In this document: one piece after another, positions 32,816 through 44,739 of the stretch
Numbering within the stretch: the stretch's first letter is position 1
Layout: every line of letters begins with the position of its first letter
Assembly (NCBI GenBank): GCA_034440575.1
Contig: JAOTOL010001457.1
Location: 495,001 to 559,000, forward strand
Origin: Imbricaverruca yamaguchii
Taxonomy: Eukaryota > Arthropoda > Thecostraca > Neoverrucidae
Direction: 5' to 3'
Length of the DNA stretch: 64,000 nucleotides
Position numbers and translations under genes: made by a program
Notes under the pieces: model-generated
Database searches by the model: none
What the model was told of the DNA's origin: nothing
The model's input: only the letters and a program-made list of their open reading frames with translations

Positions 32816-33620
32816 TAGTACGCCACCTACAACATCATATATACAGACGGCTCCAAATCACATATACAGCAGACGGGCACAGCGACGATGCTGTACCCCA
32901 ACGCAGCACCGCCGCGGGTCATCCTACGTGCCCGTCTGCACGACACAGCATCCACATACACAGCAGAATTATTCGCAATCTTCTCGGCATACTGCACCAT
33001 CTACAACGCCAAAATTGAACAAATCATAGCCACAGACGCAAAATCAGCATTACAGAGCATAACACCCCACACCACATATAAACACCCTCTCATACCCAAA
33101 ATACTACACATCCACAAACAACTAACTCTACCACAACGGCCAACACTTCTCTGGATCCCAAGTCACACAAACATGCACGGCAGCGAATACGCAGGCACAG
33201 AAGCAAACATAGCCACAACACTACAATAAATCACACAATGTCCCTACTCACAATCTGACTACTACCCTACAATACGACAGGGCCTCAACAAACACATACA
33301 ACAAACATGGGATACAGTAATAACACAGCTGAACGAAATACACCCCAAACCCGAATACTGGAACTCCATAAACCAAAACACCAGACTCAGAGAACGGACA
33401 TTAACACGACTACCCATAGGACACTCAGCACTCACACACTCCTACCTTCTACTAAAAAACAACGACCACCATGCACCACCTGTCACCACACACTCACAAT
33501 TGAACACATACTCATATACTGCACCAAATACAACAACCAAAGACAACATATCACAAACAACATCCTCATAGCACATATCACAAACAACACAGCACAACGA
33601 ACAACATCCCCCTGAACCTC
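32816..33620 (+). pseudogene. NLR-C copy 3 ORF2, RNase H and C-terminal domain
   Basis: The series YNIIYTDGSKSHIQQTG (Asp), STYTAELFAIFSAYCTIY (Glu), IIATDAKSALQS (Asp) and LLWIPSHTNMHGSEYAGTEA (His; the final Asp position reads G/T) is visible, with stops near 32817 and 33227. Past it, WNSINQNTRLRERTLTRLPI, GHSALTHSYLL and the CTTCHHTLTIEHILIYC cysteine motif form the C-terminal domain, partly in a neighbouring frame. Confidence 0.8.
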
Positions 33621-33800
33621 ACCACGCTCCGCAACGACGACTATCCAGCATTACACGAACACCTCTTCCACTTTCTCAAGACTAAACGCATTATGGAAGA
33701 ATTGTGAGAAAAGAAGAAAAAAAGATATGCTAAAAAACTAAAGAAAAAAATGAACAAAAACCAGGAAAACGAAAAAAGTAAAAGATACGTTACAAAAATA

Positions 33801-34156
33801 GAAAAAATATGTTCTTGCAATATTCACATATAGCAATAACTCGACCCCCCATCCCCACCCCACTACACCTCATACCCCAATGTGGCACCGACCGGACTAA
33901 CACCCTTTCTCGACTTTATCATCTCCGGCTCCCAAACAACTCTACTGTACCAGCTCTACATCTTCAATCGATCCGGACCATCTCAACTCTACTCTTCAGG
34001 ACCATCTCAACTCTACTTCACCACTGTTCGACGACTCTACTAAGCCTCCACCTCGGACACATCCTCCTACCCTACGCTACTCACTCTCTTACACATCTCC
34101 TATTCAACTGGAACCAGCCGATATCACCACACGCGGTGGCAGGCTCGCAAAATTCA
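33801..34156 (+). other. Leader-like fragment, no gene
   Basis: CAACTCTACTGTACC and repeated GGACCATCTCAACTCTACT segments resemble the pyrimidine-rich NLR-C leader (23750-23800). It may be a leader fragment of another copy. No coding frame is convincing. Confidence 0.4.
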
Positions 34157-35098
34157 CCCACACACACACACACGTGCATTTGCGGTTGCGTACATTTGCG
34201 CATACGTACATGTGCGCATACGTACATTTGCGCTTGTGTGCATTTGCGCATTCGTACTTTTGCGCATACGTACATTTGCCATACTTGCACTTACACTTGC
34301 ATATGTTATCCATACGTATACCTGCGCTTACGTACCATTGTCATACGTACATCCACGCTTACATACATTTGCTTACGTACATTTGTGTACGTGCATCTGC
34401 CATACGTATATTTCACTTGTGTACATTTGTTCGGTTACCACATGTATGTATACATACGCGTGTACGTACACGCGCAGCTCTCATATACTTTGATTACGTA
34501 AAGCTGTATTTAGATAAGTTGGTCCTTACGTATTTTTGCGGTTACGTACATTTGCGGTTACGTACATTTGCGGATGCGTGCATTTGCGCATACCTACATT
34601 TGCGCATACGTACATTTGCGCTTACGTACATTTGCGCTTACGTACATTTGCGCTTACGTACTTTTGCACATACCTACATTTGCGCATACGTACTTTTGCG
34701 CTTACGTACATTTGCGTTTACGCACATTTACGCCTACGTGCATTTGCGCTCACGTACATTTGCGCATACGTACATTTGCGCGTACGTACGTTTGCGTTTA
34801 CGTACATTTGCGCTTAGGTACAATTGCGCTTACGTACATTTGCGCATATTTACTTTTGCGCTTACGTGCATTTGCGCTTACGTACATTTGCGTTTACGTA
34901 CATTTGCGCATACGTACATTTGCGCATACGTGCATTTGCCATACCTACATTTGCACTTACGTACATTAGCCATACGTACATCTGCGCTTACGTACAATTG
35001 TCATACGTACATCTGCGCTTACGCGCATTTGCTTACGTACATTTGCGTACGTACATCTGCCATACGTACATTTGCTTTACGAACATTTGTACAGTTAC
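34157..35098. repeat. 16-bp GTAC minisatellite, long single-orientation array (D3)
   Basis: A short CA tract leads into more than 50 units of TTTGCGCTTACGTACA with variants (CATACGTACA, GTTACGTACA). The units are in one orientation, unlike D2. Near 34410-34530 and 34990-35095 they degenerate. Long open frames (over 300 codons) encode only the repeat (YICAYVHLRLRTFA) and are not genes. Confidence 0.93.
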
Positions 35099-35879
35099 CG
35101 TTTATTAGGCAACATCAGCAGAATGAATCATAGCAGAATAGATTGATAGAAAAGGCCAAATGAATAGAGGGCTGTTCCGACACCAGGCGGGACGGAAAGG
35201 CTTAAGAAGATCCGAATCCTTGATAACTGAGCGAAGAAGCTACTCGCTGCCCCATCGCCTTGTTCACCTTCTCTCAGCTGCCTCGAAGGTGTCCTTATTA
35301 GGACATCTACGGAAAGCTCCGCCCCACCCCGGGTGACGTCAGCAACCCGGATCACTAATTGGTTGGCAGCCGGATTAGCCGGCCGGCGCCACTAGTCGGT
35401 AGCTCGTCAGAATAGCCGGCGTAGCTCCCCTCCCAACTCCCTTCGGTCCAACGGTGCTCTAGAGCGCCGTCGGGAAACCGACTTGTAGCGGCGGCAAATT
35501 CTGATTGTTTTTCCACATCCTACCCAATAGGTTAAAATCAGCCACAGGTAACTTTCTGTTCTAATGGATCCGGCTAGCGCTTGACGAGCGTGGCTGCCCC
35601 CGCCCCTGACCGATTTTCCCATCCCTCCAAAACTCTGTGTTTTTCTTCCCCTTTCTCACGACAAACAGCTCTTTTCACCTTTCCTCGCAGCACCCCTTCA
35701 GGATGCCTTTCTTGACAGCACCCCATCTGGGCGCCCTTCCCCCACCCACACACCCTCATCAGCGGTCCAACCCCGCCCCGGCATGCCCGGGGACCTCCCG
35801 TCCCCGCGGTGTGCGGACGCCGGCCACGCCCTGGAGCCCGGGCCCCGCCACCCCGAGACTCCCTGACGGGAATCCTCCG

Positions 35880-36560
35880 TACTGGTCACACGGATGGAAG
35901 GGTCCTGGGACCGCACCTCGCCCTTTGCCGTGGCAAAGGAGCTGGATAGGTGGACGGGAGGGGTCGTGCCGGCCCGAACCATCCGATCGAGCGCCCTTCT
36001 GGTTAAGGTGTGCGACTAAGCCCAAGCCAGGGCCCTCCTACACCTGAGCCACTTCCCGGCTCATCCAGTTGAGGTGGTGGTAGCGGACCGGCTAAACAAC
36101 ACCTTTGTGACGATCTTCGCCCCGGAGCTGGCGCACCTCCCGGAGGAGGAGATCCTCGGGGAACTGACCCCACAGGGGGAGTGCGAGGTGATCCGCTTGG
36201 GACGCCCGAGCCCCCTCCTAAAAGTATGGTTCAGATCTCTCGCACCGCCAACCCACGTCTACGCCGGTTACCTCAGGTACCCCTGCCGGCCCTGGACCCA
36301 ACCGCCCAAGCGGTGCGGGTTCTGCCAGCGGTACGGCCACCTCAGTGGGGTCTGCCGCGCCCGCAACCCCGTGTGCGCCGAGACCCACACCACGGCCCAA
36401 TGTCAGGTCCAGGTCCCGTGTTGCGCGGCCTGCGAGGGCCCTCACCCCGCAGCAAAACCTCGCTGCCCAGTCTGGCTGGATGCCAAGGAACATCAGCAGC
36501 AGCGCCGGTCAGCCGCCACCTCCCCCCCCCTCCAGCACCGCCCTTGACGCAGAGGCCAGG
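35880..36560 (+). pseudogene. NLR-E copy 1 ORF1, gag-like with three CCHC knuckles
   Basis: The frame MEGSWDRTSPFAVAKELDRW is followed, past a stop at about 36017, by VEVVVADRLNNTFVTIFAPE, LAHLPEEEILGELTPQGECE and THVYAGYLRYPCRPW. Three knuckles follow: CGFCQRYGHLSGVC, CAETHTTAQC and CCAACEGPHPAAKPRC, then PVWLDAKEHQQQR. The architecture is the same as other I/Jockey-group ORF1 proteins that package element RNA. Upstream proline-rich codons (35640-35860) are the probable N-terminal region. Confidence 0.85.
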
Positions 36561-36574
36561 CTCTGCCTGGAGCC

Positions 36575-36744
36575 CCGGGGACGAGTAGCCTAGGGGTAAG
36601 TTGCTCGTCTCACAATCGAAAGGTTGTGGGTTCGAGTCTCACTTCTCGCTACTCTTCGCCCGCGACCAATCAGCGTGAGAGATTGGCGACGCTGCATGAC
36701 TCAACGGTCGATGTGTCGTAAAAACCAATAACCAACCAACCAAC
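36575..36744 (+). mobile_element. tRNA-derived SINE, 170 bp, with target duplication
   Basis: The polymerase III A box TAGCCTAGGGG (36586-36596) fits its consensus perfectly. The B box GGTTCGAGTCT (36629-36639) has one deviation. The T arm is well paired (GTGGG/CTCAC) and the D arm too, but the acceptor stem is not, so it is no longer a tRNA; the anticodon region resembles tRNA-Val (CAC). The body ends with AATAACCAACCAACC. Flanks CTCTGCCTGGAGCC (36561-36574) and CTCTGTGTGGAGCC (36745-36758) are a 14-bp duplication with two mismatches. Confidence 0.85.
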
Positions 36745-37329
36745 CTCTGTGTGGAGCCAGCCGCTCCTCCAGCCCCTCTGACCGACCCCGGCCGAGGCGA
36801 CCGCCCGACCGGAGCAGGCAGCCACACCAGAGTCGTCCGACTATGAGTCAGATGACTCTGCTTCACCATCACCGCCACACACGCGGCTGCGGGGGCGGGA
36901 TCGCAACCAATAATGCAGACATCCAGCACTGAATTCTTGCTCTAATGGAATACGGAGTCACTTATATCCCATGGGGTAGAATTCAACGAATATATCATCA
37001 AAAATAAACCATTAATTGCCGCCGTTCAGGAGATGGTTGGTTGGTTATTTGGGCCTAGGGGCCACGACTGCTTCGATCATCCGGCGCCAATAACAATGTT
37101 AGATTGGCAGCATATGATGATTGGTGACAACAGTAGTACACGAACATTCAGAATACGGGCAGATATCAGTGAAACAGTGAAAGAGAAAGAGCAAGCGCAA
37201 TCAAACATCAGTGAAACGGTGAAACAGACAGACTTTATTGACGTCATCCACAATTGACTTGTGGCTATTACGACATCGCGTCAAATAGATAAAACAACAC
37301 AGCACAAAAGGTAAAAAAGAGAGTCAAAA

Positions 37330-38530
37330 TCACAGACTACAAGTTAAACTATAAAAAAAAAAATATATATATATATAAAATAACAGCAAGTCGAGCAGTC
37401 TATCAGTCCGGCGCGGGCGGCACGTCACGTAGATATTCCCGTAGGTGGCGACCAAAGATCGACACGGGAAGTCGCGTCGCTCAGGTGGCAGTGAGTTGTA
37501 CATGTGTGGCGCTCTGGAACTAAAGCGTCTCTTCCCCATCTCGGTGCGGGACCGGGGGACATACAAGTTGTGGTCTTGACGGGTGGTCCGGTCACGAATC
37601 TCCGCCATGGTGGTGAGATCGTGAGCCAGTGACTCTGGCTCACCATGGGACGCACCTTGTGTATGAGGCGAAGGGTGTGATAACTCGCCAGGTTCTCCGC
37701 GCTGAGCCAGCTCAGCCTCCTCAGCAGATCCGAAACGTGGTCAAACTTTTTGCGGCCGAAAATTACCTTAGCCGAGTAGTTTATAATTTTTTGAATGCGA
37801 GATAGGTTCTTTTTGGCTCCCTTACCATACACAGAAATACAGTAGCGGATCTGCGGAAGATCAGAGCATTGACCAGCGCGGAGATGACGGCAGGTGGAGG
37901 TGCCCCCTCAGATGCGACAGACCACCCGAACTCCGAAACAACGCCGAGTCAATTCTGAGACGTGCGAGTCCCAGCTGGAGAGCGATCGAAAATAATACCG
38001 AGATTTTTGCATTCCGAAATGGTGGGTAGATGATGATCGCGAAATTTCACTGTGACATCCGGTAAGGCACGCAGATTTTGTGGGCTGCCCAACATCATTA
38101 GCTGTGTCTTTGCTACGTTAATTTTCAGTCCATTTGCTCGAAACCAGATATCGAGGGAGGCCAGAACTGTTTCCATATGAGTGACAACATTTTGAATTTG
38201 AGATTTCTTACCACTGACCAAAATTTGGGTGTCGTCAGCGTATTGAACAACTACTGCACCTTCGGCGAACAGGCTGAGGTCGTTGGCGAAGACGCAGTAG
38301 AGGAGAGGTCCGAGAGATGATCCTTGAAAACGCCGATGCTGTTGGGCAACGGGGCAGATTTGTGGACGACACCCAGACTGTCAGTAAGGCTGACACTCTG
38401 GGTGTGGTTCTGAGATAAGCCGAAAACCAGGAAGTATCGATGCTATGGAGACTCAATTTTGACAGGAGTTTCGAGTGATCTATCACATCAAAGCACTTGC
38501 TCAAATCCAGCAGGCAGAGAAGGGACACCT
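37330..38530 (-). pseudogene. NLR-F reverse transcriptase palm to C-terminus
   Basis: From 38528 motif A reads LLDLSKCFDVIDHSKLLSKL. After a frame change the motif B region (GSSLGPLLYCVFANDLSLF) is followed by VQYADDTQILVSG with an intact YADD. Then come LDIWFRANGLKINVAKTQLM and CKNLGIIFDRS. The thumb resumes KNLSRIQKIINYSAKVIFGR, DLLRRLSWLSAENLASYHTL and ends LYVPRSRTEMGKRRFSSRAP, the classical CR1/L2 C-terminus. Frame changes lie near 38330, 37940 and 37600. Confidence 0.83.
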
Positions 38531-40505
38531 CTCCATGGTCACATGCGGATAGGATCTGGTCAGATATGGAGGTCAGTGCGGTTTCCGTCGAGTGACGAGG
38601 ACGGAAGCCGTGCTGAGTTTGGGAGAGGAGGTGGTTATCGGACAGGTAATTGTAGAGTTGCTGGTGGACGGCACGCTCTACAATTTTCGCAATGACTGGG
38701 ACGATGGAGATAGGACGGAAATTGGAAGGGTTACAGGGATCGCCGGACTTAAAGATGGGATGGACGAGGGAGTGCTTCCAAGAATCAGGAACATCGGTTG
38801 GGTAATGCTGGAATTGACCAAATGCAGGAGCACCTCACCTAACGAGTCGAAGCACACCCTGAACATGTGGATGCTGTGCCGTCTTCGCCACAGGCCGACG
38901 ACCCGCTCATCCCGAAGACGATAGCTCGCAGCTGAGATAGCGACAACGACTCCAGGGTGAACGCACAGGCACCGACACGCGGCAAACGGCAGGAGATACT
39001 CGGCGTCGCTCCCATACTCCTAACCTCGTCGCCACGCACGGGCCCACGCGGACAAAAATCGGTTAGCTCATCAACTGTCGCGTCGGGCATCTTACGAATG
39101 GCCTGCTTGCCGCCGACAAATGACCTGATATGTCGCCACATTGACCTCGCCCATCCTCACGGATTCGCCGCTCAACTTCGTTCCGGCTATCACGTCTAAT
39201 CGCCGATCGTACAGCTCGGTTGGCTTCCCTGTACTCCGTGGACTGGTGCCCATAAACGGTCGCGCACCACGGCGGCGACACATCAAGCCTTAGTTCCATC
39301 TGATACGACCGGGGCGCTAGGGTTCCTGATTCTAACAGTCCTGATGGGAGCATGGATGTCAATGGTGGGTAAAAGATGTTCGAACAGTCCCACTTGGCGT
39401 GACGGAGGGAGAATTAAAACAGAACTCCAGTCAGCCAAACAAAGATCGTAAGCAAAGCATTCGGATCGGTACGGCGAAAGCAACGCGTGCGAACGGTGGC
39501 GCCGCTCGGTCTGGATCTGGGCACATCGACTGAAAACGAACGAATCTATGCGGACTAAATGACAAATTGTGTACGGCAGTGCTGCACAATGTCACGACAG
39601 TTGGTGATAACTACGTCAGGAGAGGCCAGTTGAATAGGTGGGCGAGGTCACACACTGAAATAACGAGTAATCAAAATAAAATTAGACGCCACGCCTACCT
39701 TGGTCCGAGTCTGGTTTCCGTAAGTCACAATTTAAATCTCCGCAATAAAAAGTTTGGACTTCGGATAGTCACAATCCACGCTGGAATTGTGCTTCTAGGT
39801 CTGCAAGTCCGCTTTCAGTCGGTCAGATTCCGTCTCGGTGGACGATATGCGGTGCAGATGATGAATTGGCGCTTGCTGTCTGGTTTAACCACATCCCAAC
39901 GTCTCCAGCTTGCTGTTGGGATGGTTGGCAGCCGTTGTGATTTTCGCGGAGCGCGTTGGTACCTTCCCTGGCGGCCAGTGCCACTCCTCCGTACCCTCGC
40001 CCGTCGGGCGATCGGCCCGGTACAGCTGGTACCCAGGCGCAGCAGCAATCTGTTGGGCGTCTCGGCTTCAGCCGGTTTCGGCCAGGCATATGATGTCATA
40101 CTTGTTGCGATGTAGTACTTCAGACATTTCCAGTAATTTTGGCTTAATGCTTTGGATGTTCGCAGCAAATCTTGAGTCTTGAACTGGGAGCTGGCCTATA
40201 TTCCTCTGTCGGCGTTGGGCGCCTTTGCTCCCTCGCTTCCTCGCGCCAGGCGCGCGCCTGCCGCGCCTGCGCCGGCGGGGTGGCGGCCGGAGTTCGCCGA
40301 TAGGCCGCCTGACATCGCTGACCCATGCCGGCGGGCACGCGGTCACCCAGCGATGTGCCGCCGCCTCCAGGTCACCGGCGGGAATGCGCCGGACACCAGG
40401 CAGGGGCAGGCGAACGCAGGGGCCGCGACCAGCACGATGACACGGACCACGCCGCGCACAACAAGCCGCAGTATGTCTCGATGGCTGGAAAACATATCGT
40501 CCCAT
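38531..40505 (-). pseudogene. NLR-F endonuclease, linker and RT fingers
   Basis: The start near 40190 reads RFAANIQSIKPKLLEMSEVL and NKYDIICLAETWLKP (catalytic Glu). A frame change then gives DGRGYGGVALAAREGTNALR. Damaged frames to 39283 include VGLFEHLLPTIDIHAPIRTV, the end of the endonuclease. The linker TEYREANRAVRSAIRRDSRN and MWRHIRSFVGGKQAIRKMPD lies at 39240-39070. Past it, RT finger motifs (FGQFQHYPTDVPDSWKHSLV) occur near 38810. At least five frame changes separate the blocks. Confidence 0.75.
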
Positions 40506-40982
40506 GATAGTACCAAGACGATGATGCGTCGTCTTCCGGCAGCTGGTGATCGCCCCTCGAAGCGGAGCCGGGCCGAACGCTACTCGAACTCGCTCACGTT
40601 CGCGTCACACCCCAACACCAGGACGGCACTAGAGGCACGGGTCGGGCGAGGGCGCCGGCGCCGCGACCCGACCCCGGGAGCGGGCGCGAGCGACTGGAAA
40701 CGGGAGAAACATCAGTGAAATAGTGAAATGGGTGTAACATCGGTGAAACAGTGAAGCAGAAAGAGCAAGCGCGAGCACGCATCAGTGGAACAATGAAATT
40801 GGAGTAACATCAGTCAAACGGTTGAACAGCAAGAGCAAGTGCAAGCGAAAATCAGTTGGAGCGACATGTCACGGTTCCGAACGTATGGTGCCACACGTCA
40901 GTGAGGTGTGTAAATCGCTTTGAAGGCAACATCCGATAAAAAGCGAAACAGTTGTCCAGAAGTTACCGCGCGCGAGTGGTCA

Positions 40983-41303
40983 CTAAGGAGGTCGTGGAGT
41001 GACAGCGACTGTGCGGCTCCAAAAAAAACGTCTTCGGTCATCGGCAAGCAGAGGGCACGAGATCAAAACGTGACACACAGACAGTGGTGCGTGACATCGA
41101 GGGCAGTTTGGCCTATTCTCTCCACAGAGAAGATGATGGTGTGTTGGATGAGTGTGCCCAAGCCGAAGGCGGCAGAGCACGACCTCGTTTCGCCTCGTCC
41201 TGCGATAGGACGAGGCCCACTCTGCAAGACATGGCTTGCTAGTCCTTAGTTTGTTGTCCTGCAAACTGTTCCAGGTATTCCGCCATTTTTCCAAAACAAA
41301 AGT
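40983..41303 (-). pseudogene. NLR-G ORF2 C-terminal cysteine domain
   Basis: About 100 codons read MEKWRNTWNSLQDNKLRTSK, VVLCRLRLGHTHPTHHHLLC and CPRCHAPLSVCHVLISC. This is the terminal zinc-binding region found after RNase H in I/Jockey-type ORF2 proteins. The RT and RNase H are missing because the copy is 5' truncated exactly at the target duplication. Confidence 0.8.
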
Positions 41304-41523
41304 CGTTCAGGAGACCCGATGGCGCTATGACCCATATAATTTCAACATCTTTGGTTATTCTCTGTATAACGACACAGAAAGTATCCATCCCGGGGCGGCG
41401 GGGTCGCCTCATTTATTAATCTCACACAACCTCCTCCATCGTCAGATCAACATCGTTAACAACCTGAATTGTATTGCCGTTTCTGTCCAAATTGCACAAC
41501 TAGAGCTCACTATAACTAGAGCT

Positions 41524-41884
<361 letters not shown>

Positions 41885-42190
41885 CCACATTCTCCTACAC
41901 TATCCTTATCTTCTGTGACCGACCTTCTCGGTCTCCTTCCCCGCCCCTGCCCCGTGGTGGGTGACTTTAATGCTCACCACTAAGCATGGGGGTGTCACAC
42001 CACATCACCTCGCGGACACCACATCTCAACACTCCTCAACACCCACAACATGGTCTTTTTAAATTATTAAACACCCATGCACAACACTGACATTGCCCCA
42101 TCTGCCATTGACATATCTTCGGCTTCGGCCTCCATCTCACCCCTCTTTTCTTGGCATGTCCAACCCGATCCCCTCTTTAGCGATCACTTC

Positions 42191-44690
42191 CAGGGGCGTC
42201 GATGTGTATCCTTTTGTGGGGGCCATGGCCCTACCAATGTTGATCCTCCCCCCCCCACCCCAATGTTGATTTTGGTCCCCCAATAAGCCATGCTGTTTTT
42301 ATGTTCATAAGAAAGCTAAAGCAAAAAAAGAAGAAAAAAAAAGACAGCACCATACTGTATAGAAAACTTAGTTGATGTTAATCAGAGTATTTTGTATTGT
42401 AAAGAAACAGTTTATGTTTGTATAGAGTCTCCACCTTTGGCTGCAAAATTGAAAATTGTGCAAAAAAAAACAACAAAATAACAGAATTTCCCTCCACTGT
42501 GGAAGCACAACTTCCGTCATAAAATGCTGAGATAAGCAGATGCTGATGGATTATAAATCAGATTGCCTTAAAATATTTGCTATGCCACTAAACAATTCCA
42601 TTGTCATACTGATGTTTGTACACACCACCAATCACACTTGTGCTCAATTCAAGTTGAATCGAGAATAAACTCATGGATCAATTGTTGTTTTTTTTGGGGG
42701 GTAGGTCATGAGTTCAATCAATTCTGTTCCCCAAAATAGATCTTGAGTTGTGAGTTGAATCACATCTTTCTATTTAAAAAATTAGTTGAATCATGAGTCA
42801 ATCATTCAAATCACAATGAGACACTTGAGTCTTGTGACTCAAATGAAAGCTATGAAAAAAACGGCATAAAGCATGTATCTTTGTGAATAGTATGCCATGG
42901 CACAAAGTAGGGAGCAAAACACAGCACAATTATTCATGCTTAGCATTGCAATTGTCAAATTATCAGCCGCCAGTGAGTAAAGGATCAGGGGTACCTACTG
43001 AAATTATTGATGAAAAACCAATGACAGTATCCACAAACAAGTACCTATTAATGTTAAGCTTGGTATTAATAATAAATATCATGCATGAGTCAATCCTAGT
43101 GCCAGGAACACAAAACACAAAAATGGGTTCTGATTGTGAAAAACAATATGGAACCGAAACAGTCCTGCACTGAAATAGGCATTTGCACTGAATAAAATAG
43201 CGTTGATTTGTTATATACCGCACACGAGTGTGACGCGTACGTGATAAATAACACACAAAAGGTACGTTTGCGAGAGGGTAAATCGGATTTATCCTTCAAG
43301 TCCGCATGACGTCAGACGAAGTTTTTTTTAAATAAATATGATATCAACTTGGTTGCGGAAAACTTTTCTGATATAATTTTCTATGGTCACTTTCATTTTT
43401 GCTTTTTCTACAGGCAAACATATTTGTCTTCAGCTCACCAGGTTAGTTATAAACTTGTCCCGTTCTTTCCAGTGAACATTCAAAATGGGATGGCAAAGTT
43501 CGACCAGATCGCGACCTTTCCCATCTCATTTTAACATGGGGTCAAGTACTCGCATTCTGCGGACAAACACAAATGTACATAAGCAGATCAGATGATACAT
43601 AAGCAGATCAGATTTTGTGGAGGCCATGGCCCCAAACATGTTGACATGTTGATCTTGACCCCTCAATGTTGATTTGCCACCCAGAATAACCTCTATGACA
43701 TTTCTTGTGTTGATAGGAAAGCCAAAGGAAAAAAAGGAAAATGGCATGCTACTTAGAAAACAGTTAACGCCAACGAGCACATTCTGTACTCAAATGAATG
43801 ATTTGGATTTAATAGTTGATTGACTCTACACGTCTTGATGCAAAATTGAAAACTGTGGGAAAAATAATAAATAGGAGTTAGATTTTTTCCCACTTTGCAA
43901 GTTCCATCATAAAATGTTGAGATTAGATGATGTTCATCCATTTAACACCAGATTGTCTGACATAATCTACAAAACCACTAGATGACAATTACACTGTCAT
44001 GATGCTTGCACACATGGCCAATAGAAAAAGTACGTGCATATGGAGCTTGATCTGGATTCATACCATTCTTAATTTCCATACATGCACATTGGCAAGCATG
44101 CACACAATCCATGTCAGTCAACAGCAGTCAGTTATTGAGGTTGTGGACATACAAAGTATATATATATATTCAACAGGCAACCAATCTCATGAGCTTGATA
44201 TTTACCTAGGTACCTATTCACCTAAATGCCCAATGCAATATGCATATATTAAATGATAATGTGGGGAAAACCAGTCTCAACCTGAACGAACAATAGGCAC
44301 ATGTGAACAACATCACAAAAGCTCAATCACCGAATCACAAAACCTGAAGTTCAAATTTGCGGTTGCGGTAGACAAATATGACGGAGGTAAGACATTTGTG
44401 ATGCAAATTCACGTAAAGTTTAGGAACAGTAGATGAAAAAGTTGGTAGGTAACCATCAGCAAGTCTAGTTCATGCCTTTTTTCTGACTTGTGCTCAGGGT
44501 TTCTATGGTAATACCACATAGCTAGCACAATTGTCTTCAAGAAGAGCTGGTTTTACTTTGCTTTTATTCATATTTTAATTCCACTGATCTTCGTGCTTTT
44601 TCTGCCCAGGATTGGTGCACCCAATGTTGCATTTCCGTCAGGGGTTGGCACAGCTTAAAGTAATTTCTGATGCATTATATTGTTTAATGC
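42191..44690. other. AT-rich region with a diverged direct repeat
   Basis: About 430 bp at 42205-42640 recur at 43605-44020 in the same order. Shared segments are TTTTGTGG.GGCCATGGCCC, AATGTTGAT, GCAAAATTGAAAA, TCCRTCATAAAATG and GTCATRCTGATG-like blocks. The rest (42640-43600, 44020-44690) is AT-rich with no gene I recognise. Confidence 0.6.
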
Positions 44691-44739
44691 ATTGCTTAGG
44701 AAAGTGATGAACATGCTGCGACCGATCATTTTGGTAAAT

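Larger units (their letters stand above)
27871..33800 (+). mobile_element. NLR-C copy 3, nearly full length, about 5.9 kb
   Basis: Leader (27871-28677), ORF1 with CCHC knuckles, then ORF2 with endonuclease, RT, RNase H and C-terminal domain, then an A-rich 3' region (33700-33800). This is the most complete member of the family and the reference for Ca, Cb and C2. The coding strand is strikingly rich in A and C. Scattered stops and a changed RT active site show that it is dead. Confidence 0.85.
37217..40706 (-). mobile_element. NLR-F: CR1-like retrotransposon, about 3.5 kb
   Basis: The exact 14-bp duplication AAACATCAGTGAAA flanks it (37203-37216 and 40707-40720). On the minus strand it has a GC-rich leader (40706-40260), APE endonuclease, RT and a 3' UTR ending AATAAAGTCTGTCTGTTTC. 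No ORF1 with zinc knuckles is evident. Motifs and the short post-RT tail point to the CR1/L2 group. It is frameshifted throughout. Confidence 0.83.
37034..41303 (-). mobile_element. NLR-G: 5'-truncated LINE with AACC tail, interrupted by NLR-F
   Basis: An exact 11-bp duplication CGTTCAGGAGA flanks it (37023-37033 and 41304-41314). On the minus strand it starts within the ORF2 C-terminus, has a long 3' UTR with internal repeats, and ends AAATAACCAACCAACCA. NLR-F (37217-40706) sits in that UTR. Without NLR-F it is about 780 bp. The 3' end resembles the SINE at 36575-36744. Confidence 0.83.

Noticed and set aside
34174..35133. Open frame of 319 codons rich in Tyr, Cys, Leu and Arg
   Set aside because: It only translates the 16-bp minisatellite. 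Because 16 is not a multiple of 3 the peptide cycles every three units, and similar frames exist in other phases.
36581..36660. Functional tRNA gene
   Set aside because: A and B boxes and the T arm are good, but the acceptor stem does not pair and the anticodon stem is poor. It is followed by a SINE body, an AACC tail and a flanking duplication, so it is a SINE head.
40179..40718. Plus-strand 179-codon frame, Arg-rich
   Set aside because: Lies opposite the GC-rich leader of NLR-F and has no recognisable domain.
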